From: Smallanthus sonchifolius
Taxonomy: Eukaryota > Streptophyta > Magnoliopsida > Asterales > Asteraceae
DNA length: 64,000 bases
Direction of reading: 5' to 3'
Assembly (NCBI GenBank): GCA_023525975.1
Contig: CM042018.1
Location: forward strand, 75,523,001 to 75,587,000
The translations under genes were made by a program, and so were the position numbers. The notes under the pieces were generated by a model. That model did no database searches, was not told where the DNA came from, and was given only the letters and a program-made list of their open reading frames with translations. Below are positions 31,231 through 44,116 of this stretch, one piece after another (the stretch's first letter is position 1; every line of letters starts with the position of its first letter).

Positions 31231-34200
31231 TTAGTTAGATTTGGAGACCCAAGCCATTGTGGTCTTGGGTAGTCCATCCTTCTCAAAATAAACTACTTCT
31301 TTCAACTCACAGTCATGATGACTGTTCAAGATTGGTGAATCTTTGGATGAAAATGGAGCAGGAGGTTGAGAAATTTTAACTTTCTTGTTCCAGGATCTCT
31401 TTTGATTCTTAACCAGAGCAGTAGACTTTGGCTCAACCACAACCGGTGAACTTGTGGAAGCTTCACCTGATTGAGTCTTAGTCAGCTGTTCCAGCTTTCT
31501 CAACCTCTTATTCCTTCTTCTTCTTTGTGGCTTAGAGAGTCTAGCCACAGATTTCTCACCAGTGCGTGTACTACCAGATGTAGACACACGAGGTACAGCA
31601 GGTTGCTTTACCTTTCTTGCAACAGATGGTTTGGCCTCAGATTTAATCTTATGTTTTCCCATGGGTTGTACTGGTGGTTTCACCACATTCTGCTTTGGAC
31701 TTTTGGGAGATGGTTTCACTGGTGGCGACCTGGGGATAACAGCGGGCTGTGAAGCAACCTGCCGTCTCCCTTGGTTCTTAGAAGGACTGTTCACAACAAT
31801 GTGACCAACCAAGCCACAGTGAAAACAGTTCCTCTTATCTACATAAGTTCTCTTGTAAGGCTCATTAGATCTGGCCTTAGATAACTCTCCATTATGAGCA
31901 GGAGGAGTTGGTTTATGAACAGAAGTCTGACCCTTTTCAGTTTGGTTTTGGGGGTATAATACTTTTGCAAATTCTCTTTGTAACCAAGCCCATAATGAGC
32001 TGAAAAAGCCTCTTTCTTAACTTGGTTAATATTTTTATAACCCCCGTAAAGCATTACCTTAAGTTTATCATTTGTTTCAATAATATCAGGTTCAGTTAAA
32101 ATACAGTTATCACCATTAGTGATAATGTTTTTGTGGACTTTCTGTTCAGTCAGCAACTCCTCAGAGACTACTCCTTCAGGGCAAGTGTCAACCGACCCAT
32201 CTTCAGAGGCAGTAACATACTCCTCACTAGATGTGGAGTTAGCCTTACTTGAGGATTCATCCTTTTTAGGGGAATCATCCTTATCAGAGGACTCATCTAG
32301 ACAAGTGAGATCAATGTCTATCAAGCTATTGACAAACTTCCCACTTATTGGTGGAGGAATGGCATTAGTACCAAGACCTATACCCTTCATTTTCCTCACT
32401 ACTGATTCGTAGTGCTCCACCACAAAGCGAGAGTTTTTCAACTTCTCATTTGTACATTTTAACTGCAGGATTTCATTTTGCAGTTTGTTGATTTCATTGT
32501 TCCGTTTTTCTAACCCCCTATACGCAATATCCAAGTGAACTTGTTGCTCACTTATTTGTAAAGAATATTCACATTTTTCCTTTTTTAATGTTTCAACAGA
32601 TTCTTTAAAACGTTTTTCGTTTGCTTTGTAATTATGAGCTGCCATAGTTAGGGGTTCGATTTTGTCTTGGAGCTTAGAAATTTCATGCTTTAGCTCTAGA
32701 CATTTAGAACAAGAAATAACAAAGAAAGGGTTAGAATCTACCTCAGAAGATGAACTCTATGCTTCTCCAATGGCCATGAGAGCAACGGTAGTGGTAGACT
32801 CCTTTTCAAAAGCTATAGAAGCTTCCTTCTCCTCAGCTTCTTTTCTCTCAGCCTCCATCAGCTCCATGATCTCAGCCATGAGACCAACCTGGGTTTGAGC
32901 AATGATGGCATCCTCTAGATGAACACCCCAATCAAAGTTTTCGTCATGCTGAGCTACCAGTGCATTTGACGAACCTCCTTGGTGTTGATTGTGGTGGCTA
33001 GTGTTGTTGTGGCCGTGGCTGTTTCCCTAGCTAGGTCTGGTGAAACCAGAGGCCGGTGCTCGGTCTTTTTGACACTCACGAGCAAAGTGTCCATAGTTCA
33101 GACACTTGTAACATTTGGCCTTGAATTTATCAAATCCAACCTTGGCATTAGAATGTCCACCAATGAACTTTCTTCCTGTTCTGTTCAGAAAACGCTTGGC
33201 TCTCCTCAAAAGCATGGCCATATTCCATTGAATATCCATGTCTTCAATATCATCAGGATCCACTTGGTTAAAGTCTTCTTCAATAGTTTCAGGATCCGTT
33301 AGCTTGCCGCCTATGAAATTCTCATACGCAAGCATACATGATGAAAACAATGCTACATGATCTTCAGCTATTTTGACTATTGTTGAATGGTTAGCTGAAG
33401 ACGTAGCTGGGGGATTTCTTGAGGTGTGTTGATGATTAGTTCCCAACCCTGATCCGGATGTATAACAAGCATGACCACCGCACCCATTTGAGTGGTCTTC
33501 TTCATTGGAGTGTCCAGTAAAGAGGGCAATTCCAGAGCCCGATGATTTTGAAGTGGAAGTCGTCCCATGATACATGGAAGGGTCCTGTATCTGAGGTCTT
33601 CCCGAGCTCTCCTTCTTCATAAGATTCATGTTATGAGCTTGAATCTTACCAATAGCCTCATCTACTGTTAACTCATAGAATTTAGGATTTTCCCTCATCA
33701 GGGTTGTATACATCTCAAACTTTGGTGGCAAAGCATCAAGAAATTTTTCCACCAGTTCTTCATCGGGATATTTCAGTTCAAAAGCTTTCAACACCGTTTG
33801 CAAATGATAGAATCTAGAGATGAGATCATCTAACGATTCATTTTCCATAAAATTGAAACATTCATACTGCTTCCGGAGAAGATCCCGCTTACTCTTCTTA
33901 ATGTCACTGTTCCCCTCAAATCTTTTCTGAAGTGCTTTCCAAAGATCCTTGGAGGTGTCATACCCTCGGAAGCTGTGAAACAATTCCCGAGTTAATGACA
34001 TAGTGATTGAGCCAAGAGCCTTCTTTTCCCGATCATAAGCTTTCTTTTGTTCTTCATCAAGCTTAGAGATCGGCTTTGGAACCTCTTCATCAAGATAGAT
34101 GTGTGTGGGATGCTTATATCCCTCAAGGATTGGTATCCATAATGATGAGTCGGTGTATGAAATGTAGTGCTCAAAACGCGCCTTCCAATTGGAATAATCG

Positions 34201-34289
34201 TTTACATTTAATAGTTTAGGCGGTTTCTGAGGTGTACCGATCTCATTATCATAGTTTAACATGTTTCCAAGATTCTGAAGGTTCGACAT
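31231..34289 (-). pseudogene. gag: Gag of element D (two stops, one frameshift)
   Basis: The start is MSNLQNLGNM at 34287-34289, in line with E and B; an in-frame upstream ATG at 34358 is not conserved. The UBN2-like core spans about residues 1-240. The first zinc knuckle is CYKCLNYGHFAREC. Asp/Glu-rich and coiled segments follow. The second knuckle, CFHCGLVGHIVVNS, has lost its last Cys. The end is MAWVSKSN-stop. TAG codons at 33027-33029 and 32757-32759 are in frame. A frame change lies at a G-run near 31950-31954. F and B share the same domain order. Confidence 0.9.
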
Positions 34290-34329
34290 ATTGATTACTT
34301 GGTCAAAAAAATCAGAAAAGTCAGACACT

Positions 34330-34560
34330 GTTGCGCACTTGTTTTTGGCCTTGCGCACTTGAGAAATGGTCTTGCGTAGTTAAGACTTACTCTTGCGTAC
34401 TTGTAAGTACGCAGGAGGTAATATTAAGTACGCAGGATATAACTTAAGTTCGCACAAGTTCAGTCTTGCGCACTTGTAAGTACGCAGGAGATAACTCTTG
34501 CGTAGTTAGTAAGTACGCAGAAAACTGTCCTTTTTACCAAAAATGGTAAGTACGCAGGAC
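34330..34560 (-). repeat. Dyad cluster in the gag leader of D
   Basis: About ten arms of the GCG[C/T]ACTT type, some paired, lie in the gag leader and overlap the extreme upstream frame. The matching cluster in B has GCGAACTT arms. The rest of the leader (34561-34863) shows nothing else I can name. Confidence 0.8.
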
Positions 34561-34863
34561 ACCTTTTCAGCAACTCTCACCAAACTTTTCCGGTCACCTG
34601 AAAATCACCGGAGATGGTGAAAAATAGGCTGATGATCAATGCAATCGAGCCAAAGGATCAGAAACAAGTTTCTAACAAACCTTTGATGCTTAAACCACAC
34701 AAATACACAACAAAAATCGGTTTTTGAGAGATTTTTGCTTCTAAAAAAGTGATCAAGAGCTAACCTTTTTTATAACAAAAATCAACAAAAATACCTCTTT
34801 TTGCTTGTAAAACTCAGTAAAACGTCTCCAAACTCACTTACAACACTCGAATTCAAGAGCTAT

Positions 34864-34875
34864 GCTCTGATACCA
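34864..34875 (-). other. Primer binding site of element D
   Basis: GCTCTGATACCA on plus, TGGTATCAGAGC in element sense, two bases from the 5' LTR. Confidence 0.93.
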
Positions 34876-34877
34876 CT

Positions 34878-35420
34878 TGTAGGTCCCTTCGTGTGTGTCG
34901 GATCGTCACATGCAAGTGGTCTACTAGTCAAACCGGGTTGCGGAATACCCGTGACTAGGTGGAGAGTCTTAATAAACAAAGTAAACCAAACACGAGAGTC
35001 ACAATAAACGTTCTTTGTATTATAAACACTCGACGGTTACAGAGAGAATACAAGCTGCGTACTTAGCAAAACTGAGTTCGTCTGAACAAATGGTTCTGCG
35101 TACTTAGCTTCTGTGAACCTATCCTATTTATACTGACCTGATGCCTGCGCACTTAGCAAGTGCGCAGGACCAATTACTCCTGCGTACTTAACAAGTACGC
35201 ATAGGTATTCCTGCGTACTTACTAAGTACGCAGGAGCATTCTCCTGCGCACATACAAGTGCGCAAAACACTTGGAAGAAATCAACAAAACATTAAGTAAA
35301 AGTAAATACAACTCGATAAACTTTTACATAATGACTCTTACATACAAAGACAAAATACAGACATTAGACATACAAACCTAGACTCTATTGAGAGTGTTGT
35401 CACAGGAAAGTGCATCAACA
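34878..35420 (-). repeat. 5' LTR of element D
   Basis: 543 bp with four perfect dyad units (35144-35260) and a TATA box (reverse complement at 35125-35132). It is followed by the right TTGTT target duplication at 35421-35425. Confidence 0.94.
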
Positions 35421-36101
35421 TTGTTAAGTCTTGCAGATTATTCTAACTTGAAAGATCGGTTTGATCAGTTCGTATCTTTTACTGATTCAAGTTTTTGGAT
35501 TCCAATCTTAGAAGGTTATACGCATCCGATATATAATTGGATGGGAAAGGATGATGTTCCTAAATCAGTATCTGCGTTAACCACCAAAGAAAAATTATTG
35601 TTTCATAGAGAAAAGAAGGCAATGGCTAGTATCTCAATGTCTCTTCCTAAAGAAATTTATCACAGCTTTAAACAATTCAGAACTTCTCAACAATTATGGG
35701 AAGCATTGCAAAAGAGGTGTGAAGGTAGTTTGGATATTAAGAAAAGCCAAAAAGAATTACTAAAGAAGCAGTTCTTAGTATTCAAGAACTTTCAAAATGA
35801 ATCTTTAGATGATCTTGCAACGAGATTCTATCATTTGCCGAGTGAGTTGTCAAGTGCTTCAGTGGTTTATGAGACTAAAGAGATAAATGATAAGTTTTTG
35901 GAGGCACTACCATCTAAATTTGATGTGTATACGGTTTTGATAAAAGAGAATGTCATGTATAAAACTATGTTTCTTGAAGAGGTTTTTGGCAAGATTCAAT
36001 CACATGATTTGAATATGAAGAAGAAGGAAACCAATATGAAGCATATTCAAGATCCTTCAATGTATTTTGCTAATTCTTATAGCAAAACTGGTGCTGGGGT
36101 T
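35421..36101 (+). pseudogene. gag: Gag of element E, second part (truncated)
   Basis: After TTGTT the frame continues through LADYSNLKDRF, the UBN2-like core and the KKKETNMKHIQDPSMYF stretch that B has lost by frameshift. It stops being Gag at GAGV, where the LTR fragment at 36102 starts. Both zinc knuckles, the protease and the integrase core are missing from E. Confidence 0.9.
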
Positions 36102-36640
36102 TGTAGGTCCTCGATTCGGTGCGTGACGGATCTCTAGACTCGCGGTACGACACGGTGATAACGTGCGGAATCGATGATCAACGTGCTCGTGTAACTCAAT
36201 CAACAACAACGGTGTAAATAAACGCTTTGTATTTCCACCACAATATCAGGTTACAAGAATTTAGTCTCTAATCAGTTCCTCTGATATCGTCTCACCTCTG
36301 TGTCTAAGTTATCTTTCTAACAGACTCTGTTCTGTATTTATAAACTACTGTTCTACACCAGGCGAACTTATTAAGTTCGCCTCTAACAGACTAAGCGAAC
36401 TTAATAAGTTCGCCTCTGATACACTTAAGCGAACTTATTAAGTTCGCCTCTGATAGACCAGGCGAACTTATTAAGTTCGCCTCTGATAGGCTAGGCGAAC
36501 TTATTAAGTTCGCCTCTAGCAGAACTTATACAGAATTTTATCAACAGTTACAAAACATGTCCTAACAGACTCCCCTATAACTGTTGCTAACAATTCTATC
36601 AATTACAAGTCAAAGACTCTAAGACTAAGACATAATATCT
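36102..36640 (-). mobile_element. Truncated minus-strand LTR fragment H (element I type)
   Basis: In plus sense it starts TGTAGGTCCTCG and runs to CCTAACA at 36567, then 73 bp of adjoining sequence including GACTCCCC. It matches the reverse complement of 47665-48211 in element I. Five dyad units of the GCGAACTT type lie at 36361-36518. It abuts E gag on the left and E integrase on the right with no target duplication that I can see. It therefore marks a deletion or recombination junction, not a clean solo LTR. Confidence 0.8.
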
Positions 36641-38877
36641 TTGCGATGTCCCAACCAAGTTCAGTGCTAAGGCAATTGAAGGGATCTTTCTAGGTTATGT
36701 TGCTAATTCTACTACCAAGAGGGTTTATAACAAAGAGACTCGCCAGGTTGAAGAATGGTTTCATATTGACTATTCTAATCGGTCTTTACCTCAAATGGCA
36801 ATTAGACTAGACTGGGCTTTTGATTATGAGAATTTATTCAAGTCTTTTCATTTAACATCTGATATTTCTCCTGCGAAAGCTGCTGTTTTATATGACTCAT
36901 GTCAGGATGCACAGAATAGTTGTTTTCTACCGACTACGGTTCCACATTCATATGTTCCTTCTACATCTGCTCCAGATCCTAATGCTGCTTCTTGTTCGGG
37001 AACACAAGAGTCTGATAGTGAAGATGAAAATGTTATTTTCCAAGATTCTTCTGCTGATCCTTTGATAGTTGATGAACCTTCTAATTTGTCACAGGATCAG
37101 GGGGATATTCCTACAAATCTAGACTCGGAGATACCAGTTAATCAAGATTTGTCTTATCAATCTGATACAACTGAAGTTGATGTGTTGTCGGTTCCTAAGG
37201 TTGCATCAATCAAGGAACTCAAAGGTCATCCTATTTCAAATATCATTCGGTATTTGCGTGATGGAGTGCAAACGCGTTCTACTCTTGACAACACTTGCTT
37301 GTATACAGGTTTTATATAGACTAGTGTTTTTGATGTATCCTCACATTCATGTTTTATTTCTCAGGTAGAACCAAAGAATGTTGAAATGGCTTTAAGTGAT
37401 AATAATTGGATAGAGGCCATGCAGGAAGAACTTGCTCAGTTTGACAAACTTAAAGTTTGGAATCTTGTAGATCTTCCAAAGGGTGTGTATCCAATTGGTA
37501 CAAAGTAGGTGTTTAAATGTAAGAAAGATGATCGAGGTGTTGTGGTGAGAAATAAGGCACGATTAGTTGTTCAAGGTTTTAATCAACAAGAGGGAATTGA
37601 TTACATCGATGTTTATGCGCCTGTTGCTAGGCTTGAAGCTATACGGTTGTTTCTTGCTTTTGCTTCATACAAAGGGTTTAAGGTGTTTCAATTAGATGTA
37701 AAAAGTGCTTTCTTATATGGTAAAGTCAAGGAGGAAGTTTATGTGTGTCAGCCACCGGGGTTTGAAGATCCAATTAATCCGTCTAAAGTTTTCAAGCTTG
37801 ATAAAGCTCTCTATGGTCTTCATCAAGCTCCTCGAGCGTGGTATGAAACGTTGTCTACACATCTTTTGGAGAATGATTTTGTTCGTGGACATATTGACTC
37901 GACTTTATTCATTAAGAAAGCAGGGGGAGAATACCTACTGGTATAAATATATGTAGATGATATTATTTTTGGCTCTACAAATGAAGGGTTATGCAAAGAG
38001 TTTGAGAGTATTATGAAATCAAAGTTTGAGATGTTAGTTATGGGAGAGTTATCATTTTTCCTAGGTCTTCAAGTTAATCAGAAGGAAGATGGTTTCTTTA
38101 TTCATCAGTCCAACTATGTAAAGGACATCTTGAGACGGTTCAAGATGGAGGACTATACCCCATATGATACTCCGATTCCGGTCAACCATAAATTGAATTC
38201 TGACCCGGATGGAAAAGAAGTTGATTGCCGACTCTACCGTGCAATGATTGGATCTCTCATGTACTTAACCGCTTCAAGGCTAGATATAATGTTCACTGTG
38301 TATTTGTTCCAGGTTCCAAGCAAAACCAAAAGAGTCTCATTTGATTGCAGTAAAGAGAATCTTTCGTTATCTGAAAAGAAAAGAAAGATTGGGACTATGG
38401 TTTCCTCATGGTTCTAACTTTGAATTCAATGCTTATACTGAATCTGATTTTGGTGGTTGTTGTTTGGACAGGAAATCTACCACGGGTGGTTGCCAGTTCT
38501 TGGGTAATCGTCTAGTTTCCTGGCAATGCAAAAAGCAAACTACAGTCTCCATTTCAACATGCGAAGCAGAATACATTGCTGCTGCAAGTTGTTGTTCACA
38601 GATCTTGTGGATCCAACAGCAATTAAGAGACTATGGTTTGAATTTTACAGGAACCCCCATGTTTATTGATAATAATGCTACAATGTCTATTACAAATAAT
38701 CATGTTAAGCACATTGAAATTAGATATCATTTTATTCGTGATTATGCAGATAAGAAGTTGATTGAGCTGGTAAAGGTACATACATGTGACAATTTTGCTG
38801 ATCTTTTTACCAATGCATTTAATCGTACCAGGTTTGAATTTCTGATCAAAATGATCGGTATGATCAATCCCGAATAA
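36641..38877 (+). pseudogene. pol: Pol of element E, integrase end to RNase H (broken)
   Basis: The fragment begins at DVPTKFSAKAIEG in the integrase C-terminal part and runs to MINPE-stop. Stops: TAG at 37317-37319; TAG at 37506-37508, where B has Trp; TAA at 37944-37946, just before an intact YVDD (37950-37961). A frame change lies near 38300-38312. Four residues (SKTK) are missing in the RNase H region. It lacks protease and integrase core because of the deletion at 36640. Confidence 0.9.
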
Positions 38878-41126
38878 AAGTTTTTCAAAACAATTTTCAT
38901 GGGAGATTTTGTTTTAAATTTTCTTTTATTGCTTTATTATATTTCTGCATTTTAAATTTCAGTCAAAAATTATTATTTATAAAAATTCAAAACAAAGTGA
39001 AAAATATAAAATTAACATCATTTGAAGTTATAGAAGAAATGATAATACATCAGTGAATAATTCATTACACATGACCTTAGTATACCTTTGATATATGATA
39101 GTTTAAAGTAATTTGATTTGATCTAAATTTCAAAGTCTGCATAAATTAGAAATGATAGTGTGTTGAATGCTCTAATCTTGTTAATATGTTTTAATTTGAA
39201 TATGAGTTTGAAACTTGAATTGTCAATAGACTAGAAGCGTTTTTGAACCAACAGTAGTGTGAAAATTAAATATGATATGATTACATCTGTGATTTTAATC
39301 CATTATATGCCTGAGTGTGTGTGTAAAAGATCATTATCAGATATAGAATATATGGTTTTAAGAATTTCATGAGAACAATATCGAATTATGTCTTTAGCAC
39401 AATATCTTTCAGTTCACTTCACTACCCATGCCCCGAAAAACATGCAATGTGATGCTGAACTAAGATATGTTTCTGACAACATCTGTTAGAACATATATTC
39501 ACCCTTGGATCAGTTAGATACATCGTCTATTCTGATTTCATTGAAATTTATCCAGATAATAGTTGGATCCTCCTACCTGAATCTATTGATTCTCATTATA
39601 AAGCCAATTTATTAGAATCTTTCGATTCTGAATCATTCTGATTCTTATATCCTTTGGGATCTGCTATTCTATACTTGTGCTAATAGAGATAATTTCATCT
39701 TGGAGATTGATCTAATCTTTCAATAAACTATGTATGTCTTGAAGATAATGCAAATTTAATTTCTGTTGGCATATATGTGGGGTACACGATGTTTTTTTTT
39801 CATCTAAATGGTACTAACTCACATGAATTTTGAAGAAAAATGCTCATAGTTTCAAATTATATAATATTGACATATTAAAAATTCATGCTTTGTATTGCAA
39901 ATTCGGAATGAAAATTTGAGCATTTCATAACCTGATCTTGTTTACTTTGAAATTTATCGCGTATCATTTTTATCGCGTATCATTTCAAGTTTTATTCAAA
40001 TTGATTGCAAAAGTTACATAAAATTTGAAAAAGTATTGGTTTACATAAGTATGAGTTTGATTGTTTCATATCTTAGGTTACCCATAGTTGATAATAAACT
40101 GTGTGATGAATTGCTCATATACTGATATGATATTCTTGCTCATGATGTTCATACAAAAATATGTATTTTAGTTTGCTCATATAAAATCCAAAAAAATATG
40201 TGTTTTTCAGTTTGCTCAGATAAAAACAAAAAATATGTGATTCCGTTTGTGCAGATAAAATCCAAAAATATTTTGTTTCTATCTTCCATGAGAATTTTAT
40301 TTTAAATTAAAATGATTCGGGATGGGATCGGATACATGCTACAGATGGAAGTTCACAAGAATGTGTCGTGTTGAAAGTGAAGAATTTTTTTCAAAAGAAA
40401 AGGTTTGGAGCGAACTTAATATGTTCACCTGGTTCTGAGTAAGCAAACTTAATATGTTCGCCTGAGGCTTGTTAAGCGAACTTAACAAGTTCGCCTAATG
40501 AAGTGAACATAATTGTGAATTAATATTGTGTTCAGGCGAACTTATTCATTTATCTTATTCACTGTTAGAGCGAACTTACGAAAAATTTAGCGAACTTGTG
40601 TTTTCAGATCTAGGGTTTCTGATTTGAACTTTGTGTGTTTGTTTCTGGATCGGTTTTTTATTGCGAGTACTTCTAAGGTAATCTCAACAAATTTTATCCG
40701 TTAAATAGTCTAAAATTTGGCCTTTTACTTCTGTGTTCGTCGATTTTTTGAAAGTTTTCACATTTTTTTGATTTGAACAAATTTTATGGATTAAAACTTG
40801 AAATTGATGATTTAACTTGTGTCGTGAGTGTTAATCGATGATAGTGTTATACTTGACTTGAGAATTTTTACATGATTTAAACATTTTTGTGATTCTGATG
40901 TGGAAGTTGTATCAACAAAACTGGTTTAAGCGAACTTGTTAAGGCGAACTTGTTTAGGAGAACTTGTTATGTTCGCCTCTTGCAACACCAAGCGAACATA
41001 GTAAGTTCGCCTAAGGGCTCAGGAGTGTTTTGGACTTGTGATTTTTTTTAGAAACATTTTGTGTTAAATTTTTTTTCTTTTTGTTTGTTTTGCTTACTAA
41101 TGTATTTTTGTCCTCTACATTTACAG
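38878..41126 (+). other. Spacer between pol and ORF2 of element E
   Basis: 2.25 kb, similar to 8329-10679 of B throughout, with the same motif order and no gene. Dyad clusters lie at 40405-40600 and 40925-41013. A donor-like AAG|GTAATC is at 40677/40678. TACTAAT (41095-41101) and TTTACAG (ending 41126) directly precede the ORF2 ATG. Confidence 0.75.
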
Positions 41127-44075
41127 ATGGCTCGTCGTGTTGAGTACAAACATAATCAAGTGGCGTTATTGGATCCGAATATGTCTGAAGCTGTTAATTT
41201 TCAAGGAATTATCAATTTTCTAAATCGTTCAAGATTGCATGTGGCTTTATCTGCTAATCCGTACATCAGTTTACCATATATTCAACAATTCTGGGATACT
41301 GTCCATCAAGATACGGATGTTGAACCTCACGTACTTTGTGCTAAAGTAAATAATACGATTCGTGCTGCATTGGCATTAGGAGGTGCTGTTGATGATCCTA
41401 TGTCATATCCTGGAACACTTATTATGGGGTGTTTTCAGTGGATGGGTTACAGAGGAAGACCAAATGATACACAAGCAAGAAAAGTAGGTTTAGTTGGCGA
41501 ATGGAGATATTTTGTGCATGTCATCATACAATGTTTGTCTCCACGAAAGGCTGGTACTTATGGGTTGAAGAGTGCACTACAAGCTGCTATGGTTGCTTTG
41601 ACACTCAACAAACGGTTTAACTTTGCCTTATATATCTACCGTGAGTTGGTCATGTAAATCAATCCTCTAGAAGGTCAAGGATTCCTTATGTATCCTAGGT
41701 TCGTGCAAATGATTCTGAATCATTTAATTCTGGATTTACCTTAACATCTAATCCGTTTGTCTATGACTCCTATGTCAAAAAGGATCTTTACTGATTGTAC
41801 TAAGATGAAACAACAAAATGCTGCTCTAATTCCTGTTCCTACTCCTTTGTTTGGTCACATAATCAATCCTGATTATGTTGAGCCACCAAATGATCATTGG
41901 TTTCATCCTGAGGAGGTAGTACAAGGAAAATTCCAGAATCAAATTCCAATTCAACAACCAGTTCAAGTACAACAAGTTCCAGTTCAACAACATGTTCCTA
42001 CCCAACAACAACAAGAAGTTCCTATTCCACAAGAATAGGTTCAAATTCTTGTTAATGAACCAGTTCAAGATGAGATTGCTCAAGATAATGATCAAGATTT
42101 GGGTATGAATATGGATGATTTTGATCATGAAGCTGTGAACTAACAGATTCATGAAGCTGAAGAAAATGTTGTAGATATGAGTTCCGGTGATACTATCTTA
42201 CCTGATTTTGAAGTTAGTGATACTGATTCATCTAGAGACTTTAGCTCAGATCATTATGCAAGGTTGGCTATGTTACCATTGGCTAATGTGGGGAAACGTA
42301 TTAAGTCTACAGCCAGAAAACCGAGGCGTAAGTCTGTTCGGGATCCTCCTTCTGGATCAGTGCTTGGCAAGAGAACTTTAATAGATGAAAGTTCTGACTT
42401 GGATAGTGATTCTATTCCAGTTCCTAAAGCTCAGAAGCTTATGTCCGCTTCTATTGCTGCTGCTCATTCTTCTCAAGGGGTTTAGGATGCTAATTTTGTT
42501 GCTTCCTTATTGATTAAACCTCCTGCTTCTAAACATACATCTCTAGTGCTTTCTCCACATATTCTGCACACATCTGAAGTTGGTCCTTCAAAGACGTCTG
42601 ATTTTGAATGAAATACATTCCTTGAATCACTGGTTCTAGCTTTACAGACTCAAGTAGATACTTTGGTGTCTACTGATTCTCAGAGACAGTTGGTCCTTCT
42701 CAAGCTTCACAGATTGCGGACATGAAGTTATTGGTGTCTAAGCTAGTTGAGCGTCTTGACGCTTAGGGGGAGTTAAGGCTACATGATACGTGTCATGCTG
42801 AATCAATTCAAAGAAAAGATAATGATGACAATGATCCTAGTGGTAATGTTGAGGGTGATCGTCAATACGCTCATGTGAATCCAATATCCAGAGCTCAGGG
42901 GGAATCGACATCACATACTATTGAAGGAACCAAGCATGATTCTGGAGTGAATGGAGAAGTTTTATTATTGGAATTCTTTCATGATTCTGAAATAGAAGAA
43001 GCTGAGAAATTAGAATGCCTGGATGATATAGACGAGTTATTTATGATGATGAAGAAGATGTGTTGGATAATGAAGTTGAAGATGGAGAGATTGAAATAGA
43101 AAAGAGTAAATCTAAGGTTACATATGAAGGAAGTGATGGCCTGAATGTTCCATATAACTTCATCCAAGACGATGTTATTCCTGAGTTTTCTTATGATGGA
43201 GTAACAGATTCTATGGACTCTGTTGGAGTACACCTGATGATACTACTCAATCCAAGAAAGATTCTGATGTTGATACTACTCATACTGTGTCTCCTAAGTT
43301 GAATGAAGAACCTGTGATGTATAGAAATATAGGAGTGACTAGAGAACAGTGGAGAGAAGTAGTTAATAGTTGGATGAAAGTACTACCAAAGTCACCTATA
43401 CAACCTGCTCAGAAAGAAAGATATGTGAATAAAGAGAGGTGTATTGGAAAGATCATAAGTTGGTTTTATGATGATGAAACTAAGTTGTTTGCTCTTAAAA
43501 GATCTGATGGTGTTCAATATTTAAAGCCTAGGATCAAGTATTTCAATACCTTGCCAAGGTGTGAAATGAATGGTCTAGCTACGAAACCATTGATTAATAG
43601 ATCTAAGTGTGGATTAGCCGATGTGATTGCCAATTTGATAAAGAGAGAAGGTGGATCATGGAAGTAAGAAAGGTTAAAACCATAAAAAGGAAAAAGAGTG
43701 AAGATCGTAGATCAAAAGACTAAGAATGTGACTTGGAAGTATAAGTTCAAGCCAGTACGTGTTGTACAGAAGATATCATTGAAGAAAATTCCACAAGATT
43801 TTCTGGGGAATTTGAAATGGTGATATGTAGATGTGAATACTGTTGAAGCTAGGATTGATGATAAAGATAATAAGGTCATTGTTAGTTTCTATGATGCAAT
43901 GAATCTTATTAATTTCTTAAAGAAAGATCAGAGGACGTTAAGAAAGAATGAGAACATGTTCACGGATGAATGGAGAGGACAAGGATTGCAGTATAAAAGA
44001 GTGTTGGAGATATGTCAAAGATATGGAGTGCATGCAGGAAGCAGATTACCAGACAACTGGAAGGGCTCATCATAA
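41127..44075 (+). pseudogene. ORF2 of element E (heavily broken)
   Basis: This aligns with ORF2 of B from MARRVEYKH to the C-terminal DNWK end. I see at least eight in-frame stops (for example TAA at 41655-41657, TAG at 42036-42038, TAG at 42483-42485) and at least three frame changes (near 42700, 43040 and 43230). The conserved N-terminal and C-terminal blocks remain readable, and the acidic and Gln-rich middle has diverged most. The number of lesions makes E older than B. Confidence 0.85.
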
Positions 44076-44105
44076 AGACTGAAGACAGAAGATCAAGCTA
44101 TTGTC

Positions 44106-44114
44106 AAGGGGGAG
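44106..44114 (+). other. Polypurine tract of element E
   Basis: AAGGGGGAG, TC, then the LTR at 44117. Confidence 0.88.
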
Positions 44115-44116
44115 TC

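Larger units (their letters stand above)
21923..35420 (-). mobile_element. Complete Sirevirus-like element D (minus strand)
   Basis: A 13.5-kb element read on the minus strand: 5' LTR (34878-35420), primer site, gag, pol, spacer, ORF2, polypurine tract, 3' LTR (21923-22420). TTGTT duplications flank it, so it arrived by normal integration into E gag. It is of the C family. The two LTRs show about three substitutions by eye plus one 45-bp deletion, so insertion is recent. Gag, pol and ORF2 each carry one or more stops or frameshifts. Confidence 0.95.

Noticed and set aside
22423..34289. Claim that D was already defective when it inserted
   Set aside because: Some three stops and three frame changes over about 9.5 kb could have arisen after insertion at the divergence its LTRs suggest, especially with methylation-driven changes. 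The sequence alone does not decide it.
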